Shown piece after piece: positions 58,411 to 64,000 of a stretch of DNA of 64,000 nt; the stretch's first letter is position 1, and the number at the start of each line of letters is the position of its first letter. The notes beneath the pieces are model-generated. The model worked only from the letters and a program-made list of their open reading frames with translations, was not told where the DNA came from and did no database searches. A program made the position numbers and the translations under genes. Source of the DNA: Stachybotrys elegans (taxonomy: Eukaryota > Ascomycota > Sordariomycetes > Hypocreales > Stachybotryaceae); contig JAGPNK010000008.1 in NCBI GenBank assembly GCA_020746835.1, forward strand, positions 248,001-312,000. Reading direction: 5' to 3'.

Positions 58411-59170
58411 TTCACGATGCTAGGCCTCCTGGTGCCTGCTGTCAATCCGTTCAAGGGTGATAGCTGCCGGGCCAGGATCGTTGCATCTTCATGCAGGAGG
58501 CTAGGTTATGTACAGCCTCTAGTTTGACGACTCCACCAACGCCGCTCGCAGAGCCGCGACACAAGACAGAGCAAAACATTCTGTCTGCTTGATATATTCA
58601 AACTGTTGCGCCAGTCTAGCCTGGACGATCGGGGTCGAATGGACGGTCCGAAGATCCAGTTTACCCCTCCCTTACAGAGGTCGACAATGCATAACCGCAC
58701 GGGCCGGCGTAGCGTTGGATGATACGGATTTCTGCATGCAACAAACATCTGTCCTTGCATGTGTGTAGAGAACACTCGTTGCAGTGATTTGCGTCCATGA
58801 TGGGGGGAGGGTGCTGACGTGTCGTTTCCGATACAACGTAAACCTGCGCGTCGCTCAATCTGAGATTACGCAGGCAGGTGCCGTTTGGTACAGCTATTGA
58901 TAATACAGGGTACATGGCAGTTACCGTATGGCATGGTTGGCTGCGGGCGTTGATATTGAGGGGTTCTTCGGCAGCCTCTCTCGAGGTGAACGGCTGTCTA
59001 GGGCGGAGCTGGGCACAGGTCGACTCGCCAGTGGGTTTCTGTCTTGCTCATGGCGATGGTCGTCATCGAACGACTCTTGCCGCTCCACTGATCAGGCGAA
59101 TGGGGACATTCGAGCAACGGTTGCATGTCAAGCCCCCCACGAACAAGTGTAATTAAACATGGGAAAAAAC

Positions 59171-59191
59171 GAGCTCGAGCTCAAGCTTGAG
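59171..59191. repeat. Two overlapping 12-bp perfect palindromes
   Basis: GAGCTCGAGCTC (59171-59182) and CTCAAGCTTGAG (59180-59191) are each identical to their reverse complement and share three bases. They could be binding sites for dimeric proteins or chance. Nothing nearby decides. Confidence 0.85.
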
Positions 59192-62100
59192 TATGTAATA
59201 GGGTCGCTTTGACATGAGGCGCGTGCCCAGCGTTCCCGCGTGTTGCGCGGGTTAGCGTCTTTCTGCGCTCGGCGTCGCCGAGTGACTGTCAGAATGTTCG
59301 GCTCCTACTCTCATCATTTCCCCGCTCATCAGCGAGCGTGAATTACCATGGGTTTGTTTGTTCGTGGCAGTCCATGTTGGCCCGGGTCAGTCGTGAAGAG
59401 CACTCGGTATGCCGTGTTGTCGTGACTGTGGCTAGCTCGTGAGAACCCTGACTCTCCAACTGTCAAGTTTAAGCGCAAGCCTTGGGTAGTGAATGGATGC
59501 AAGCTGTCGGCGAACTGGCAAGGGCATGCACCCCCACAACCCGAAATGGTGGTCTTGTAATCCTTGTCTTTCGGTCCGCAGGAGCCAGCCAGCCATCCCC
59601 AGCTCCATTCCATCCATTTTGTGTATTTCTAGACTGCGGGGGTCGAGGCCCAGGTTCTGTGAGGGTCCTCGTCGATGAGACCTCACAGGCTGTTAGTGGT
59701 CGGCACACGAAGTACGAGTCTTGTTACCTCGTGTAGGCAGTGTGGACTCGAGGTCTCGAGTGTTTGAACCAGAGAGGAAGGTGCACATACCGCTTGCCAA
59801 GCATCGTTCATGTGCAGTCCTCGCCCAAGTCGCACTGAGGTGATTTAGGGCAAGTCGGGAACATGGACGGTTATTCATGGTCGAAACGGTGATGATGGTG
59901 AATGGCCAGGAAACTGTGAAGTCGAATCAACGTGTTTGGATTAAGTAAGACAGCACCCGCGCTGTTGCCTCCCCCCCCTCTCAGGACCTACCCTAGACTC
60001 GATCAATTTCACACGTTGTAGAACAACAGAACAACGCAACCTTTGGCAGATAGACAGGGTGCCACCGATCGCGGTGGGTTTATTTGACGTGAGTCTGTGT
60101 TTCCAACCCTCAGCCGTTGGCTCCTCGACGCTCCGGTCCTCGGTGAATAAACCGCATCCTTTTCTTGGCCATTACAGTATGTACGTCAATTCTGGAGCCA
60201 CGGCTGAGGTAGACGACCCCTGTTGCGCCTCCCATGATCCTACCATGTCACGCAAGCTGTAACGGTCCATTGTTACGCTGCGACTTCCTTGCCTCTTGGT
60301 ATGTCACATGCGCATCGAGCGGACGCGGAGATGCTGCAGTCCCCGTGTGCCGGGTTCGATGATGTTGCAGTACCGATTGGAAGGGCCCAGGAAAACGCCT
60401 CTTGTCCCACTCCCGTGCCGCTCCTGGTCATCGTGATTGTACATGTATTTCTTGTTTTACGTCCTGCCCTGTCTCGTCCATCTCCATGGGTGAGCCGTCA
60501 ATCCGCCGCCAGGGAGTTGGAAGGACAGTCTACTGCTAGTACGTGGCGTCCACGGTAATCTATGATCGGCCTAGCACTGGATGGAGGAATGTCATCCAAT
60601 CTCGGTTCGACAGACGCCTTACGAAAAGAGCAAAGCACAGTCAAGAATGTATTTTTGTTGAATAACCATAAGGGGCATTACCGCCCGAGGTATAGGCCTC
60701 GATTGGCATCTCACCAGCGATCACAGTAAGATGGCTCTCCGTATTCTCGTAAATTACGAAGCACACGGATCCAAATGTAGCGAGTACTTACTAGGTCGGC
60801 CCAGGGAGGTGCATCTGCGGCCCTGTACAGGTATAGTGTACTCCGATGTGGGATTCACTGTATGATGACGTGCCGTTGACAACCAAAGAGCCAGGAGGCT
60901 TTTAATTTTAGCAGATCCAGGCACCTCATCTGAGTTGCATGATCTCATTTAGATACTGTGAAGCATGGTATGGTGATACGGACATAACCAGCCCGGGTAA
61001 TATGCAAATTCAGAGGCGCAGACGAGCCAGCGATCATGAATGGGGGTAAATGCAACAGAATCTGGCAGATGTCTTGGGGCAACACGCTTAGACTGCCACT
61101 GTCATACTCTGACAAACCAACTCTACCATGGGACCACGACCTTATTGTGAGACAGTGTCATGGGGACGATAGGATTCCACCCACTCGGGTCTGAACACCA
61201 ACGTCAGATTCGATGCTTATTAAGGGCCTCTACATATCTAACAGGAGGGAAAAAAAAGCCACCACGTATGTACCCAGACAGTGAAGTTGATGCTCCATTC
61301 GGACACCTTCCATGTAGCCTTCCTGTTTATGAACATGGGCGGTGGGCCAGTCGTATGCAGAGACAAATCACCCAGCTGCTGTCTGTGGGCCTGGGATGGG
61401 TGTGAGGAACTCACTGCTCCGCTCCGACCAGTGGGCGGCAGGTGGCCTAGCATCACGCGTCCCTCCACTCTCTCTCTCATCATGGGAGGACGGAAAAGAG
61501 CCTGGACAAGGAACGGCGGCTTGCTCATGACCAGGCTGTGCCACCCTGGGTCAAAATGAGGTACTTGTCTCCTTCTGTGCCTGACTAGTAGTGGTCTGCA
61601 CTAGGTGCACACGTTCTAGTGAGCCCGAGCCCGCCCGCTGGAGCGTTCCTCTTCCGCCGTCAGGCAAGCCTTGCCATGTCAGGCGCGATGTGCGCGTCAC
61701 CAACACAAGAGCTCCCCGAATACTGGGTACGGCCAGATGCGACTTTCCGAGGACACTAGTCGGATATCCCCATTGAGGCTAATAGAGACTGGTCAATCCT
61801 GATGAGTATGGGAGCATTCGAAGTGCCGAGAATGGCCTGATCGAGACCCCGAATCGGCGAAGTCTGCCATGGCGCGTATAGGCGTAGTCACCGCTATCGC
61901 GGAGTAAATACATCGGCTAGATAATTATGCATGCTATCCACGGTGGTCTCGTGTCAGCCCTGGCAAGAATCAACATCGAGACATGCCAGATCAGGGAGCT
62001 AACAGGCAGAGGTTGATCTGTTCCTGTTATCTCTGCGTGTGCCCCTTGCTTCAGATTCGAGTGACGTGATCGGACGCGAGGCAAGGAAAGATGAAGTTGC

Positions 62101-62689
62101 CGCTCCGTAGGTAGTGGTGTACTGTATGTAGGCTGGTGGCAGGCAGGGCAGGTTGTGCATACACCGGAGCTGTATTGAGCCAATACAATGATGGACCTGG
62201 CTCTGGGTCGTGGTGGATTGCGAAGTGGGTGGGTTGGGGGGCAGGCCGGGGGTGCCTCGAAACGTCTGCTCCAGTATGTACCCGTTTGCCTAGACCACCT
62301 CCACTCCTGCTGCCTCTGCTTCCTTCACTTCAAGTTCCCTCAGCCAGCAAGCAGTGGAGGAAGGAACACCCACCAGCGGTTTCGATACGTACCTCCTATA
62401 ACTTTGTCGTTACCTCTGCAATTCGCTCGTCTTCTTTCCCTCTGTTCCCCCATTCTCGTCCCGGGCGCCTCTCTCCATACTCTTTCTCTTCATCCAGCCA
62501 GGCGGGTTGGGAGTCTGAACCAGTCTAGATTCAACCTCGAAGCTAGGAGCAAACAGCGCAGCTGCCTACACGCACATACACCAACCAGTATCTGCACCAA
62601 TTGTCATCGAAACGGACGTGCTCCCGACACGTCCCACGTCCACTACCGCTACCCGCGTCCCTGACTCAAAAGGCAGGCAAGGTAAGGCA

Positions 62690-62775
62690 TCCCATGTTCC
62701 CACGTCCCACGTCCCACGGCACCCAGGCACCCAGGCTCCCAGGCTCCCATGCTCCCATGCTTCCATGCTTCCATG
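62690..62775. repeat. Decaying 9-10-bp tandem array
   Basis: Successive units of the form CCCACGT, CCCAGGCA, CCCAGGCT, CCCATGCT and TCCATGCT follow one another, each pair nearly identical, as in a minisatellite that spreads by slippage and drifts along its length. Confidence 0.85.
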
Positions 62776-63917
62776 TCGAGCCGCCACGCCACCGCCCCCA
62801 TCCATTGCTTGCCTGCCTCCCATCCCAGACCCAGCCCTGCTCTTCTTGAGCCCCCTTCCCGAAATTCTGCATACACTAAACTAAGACTCCATGTACGAAT
62901 AGGGTATCATCGACGCATCACACCTGCCAGGTACCATTCGAGGATACCTGCGCGTCTCCAGATCAAGGCCTTGTCGTCTCTGCCCCTGTACAGTCGTACC
63001 CTTGTTTGTGGCTTCGCGTTCTCTCCATCGATCACCCGCCCACCCATCCTGCCCTCGCTGTGGCGTAAATCCTCAACTTCCACCGCTAGCTCATAAACGC
63101 CACAACCGTTCCACTGGTCCCCGCCAGCCACGTGGATTCCTCACCTGGTCTGCTACCTTTCAGCTCTATTGTTGGCTGTTGTCTTGAAGGTAGGCGAGAC
63201 AGTCAACCGGTTGCCCTTGGAGCATATGTCTAAGGCATCTGCCAGCATCTCAACTGTACGTCACTCGAATTTTCGTTATATCTTTGTCCCAGTACACCGG
63301 TTACCGGCAATAGTGGAGTTCCTTGTAGCACGTTGTGCGGATGAATGCAAGTCGTTGGATTTATTTATCCACTAGACTTAATTTCACCTCGACGTTGTGC
63401 AATTCACACAGGCATGCATCACGTATTCGAGTTGGGGCTGGCCCGAGGTCACACTGGCTTGGCTGGTCCTTTGGCGCATCCCGCGATTTTCGGAGCATTG
63501 GGCTAATATTCTGCTTGGTAGCTGTTTTACCAGTCCGGCAACTGAAGGCACATCGGTTTCAGAGCGCATCTGTTGCCCTCTGTGTTTAGGCTGCGCGTCG
63601 AACCAGATATTTTCCAACGGAGAAGACCCGTATAGTTTCTTACACCCAAGTTCAAGGTGAGTCCGTTGGTGTCGCCAGCAGCCCCTGAACCCCTGTGCAT
63701 TGAGAAGACGGGGAATCGGATGATTTCTTCCCTATTCGTTCCATGCTTCTGTTATATGCCTTGTCACAAGTTTGGATCAGCGTTGAACATGACGGTGCTA
63801 ATGCTAAGAAACCAGAGTTGCATCTTTACCAATGTCGTCAACCATGGCAGCAGAACGACCAATGGCTGGTCAACTCAAAAACGAATCGATGTATGGACAT
63901 GTATGTGGTTTTCGAAT

Positions 63918-64000
63918 TACTCTTCTTTCTTTTTCTTTTCTAATTTTTCCATTTCCCATTTCCCCTCTATCATTTTCTTTCTTCCTTCTTTTCTTTCCAT
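63918..64000 (+). promoter_or_regulatory. Pyrimidine-rich tract at right edge
   Basis: An almost pure C/T run continues to the window edge. By comparison with the leaders of the DUF829 and hex1 genes in this window, it probably marks the promoter or leader of a plus-strand gene that begins beyond the edge. Confidence 0.45.

Larger units (their letters stand above)
52716..64000. other. 11.3-kb gene-free, microsatellite-rich region
   Basis: No ORF or exon chain in this stretch resembles a known protein, and no tRNA or 5S rRNA was recognised by eye. It contains GT, ACGC and GGGA microsatellites, TACCTA-type motifs, a pair of overlapping 12-bp palindromes and a decaying 9-10-bp tandem array. The last 1.7 kb becomes C/T-rich with several possible splice donors (GTAAGG near 62680, GTGAGT near 63657), as expected for a long spliced 5' leader of a gene beyond the edge. 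Confidence 0.5.

Noticed and set aside
62188..62664. 158-aa plus-strand ORF near the right edge
   Set aside because: Composition follows a C/T-rich leader and other frames are equally open; no family resemblance.
62690..62775. Possible CRISPR-like array
   Set aside because: Units are adjacent and only 9-10 bp with no spacers, and the genome is eukaryotic; it is a drifting minisatellite.

Overview
The window is nuclear DNA of a filamentous ascomycete (Pezizomycotina), most likely a hypocrealean Sordariomycete. It carries a Woronin-body hex1 gene ending in a peroxisomal SRL signal, a highly reducing fungal polyketide synthase, a long fungal hybrid histidine kinase, and short introns (mostly 44-94 nt) with GT...CTAAC/CTGAC...AG signals. 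The Pezizomycotina call is firm. The order is inferred from gene style and was not tested by a database search.

Layout: (1) 1-1613 has no gene. (2) 1614-11496 holds a hybrid histidine kinase, a small Dabb (stress-responsive A/B barrel) protein, an SRPBCC-fold protein, a DUF829/TMEM53-type alpha/beta hydrolase and a YjlB-type cupin. (3) 12415-33528 looks like a secondary-metabolism locus: a six-exon DHA2-type MFS transporter, a 3.5-kb gap, a nine-exon HR-PKS (2383 aa, KS-AT-DH-psiMT-ER-KR-ACP), an intron-containing tRNA-Gly(GCC), a COMT-type O-methyltransferase, a LaeA-like methyltransferase and a third SAM-methyltransferase-like gene. (4) 35018-52715 holds cellular genes: an annexin-XIV-type protein with a long disordered head, the ribosome-quality-control factor Rqc2/Tae2, hex1, and a charged low-complexity protein with a DUF8035-type C-terminal block. 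(5) 52716-64000 has no gene I can support and is rich in microsatellites. It ends in a pyrimidine tract that looks like the core promoter or 5' UTR of a gene beyond the right edge.

How the genes may work together: the PKS has intact KS, AT, DH, KR and ACP catalytic residues, but its C-methyltransferase core has lost the SAM motif and its ER nucleotide-binding loop is non-canonical. Three free-standing methyltransferases lie just downstream and an efflux-type MFS pump just upstream. A plausible reading is a small PKS cluster making a reduced polyketide that is tailored by a separate O-methyltransferase and exported. No pathway-specific transcription factor or release enzyme is visible, so cluster limits are inference.

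Exon boundaries were worked out by hand from splice signals, frame continuity and family conservation. Points to check: a one-base frame break in the hex1 N-terminal exon, a stop-free 51-nt (3n) intron in the DUF8035 gene, four LTVD/E motifs in the annexin head, and a TACCTA/TAGGTA palindromic motif scattered through non-coding DNA only.
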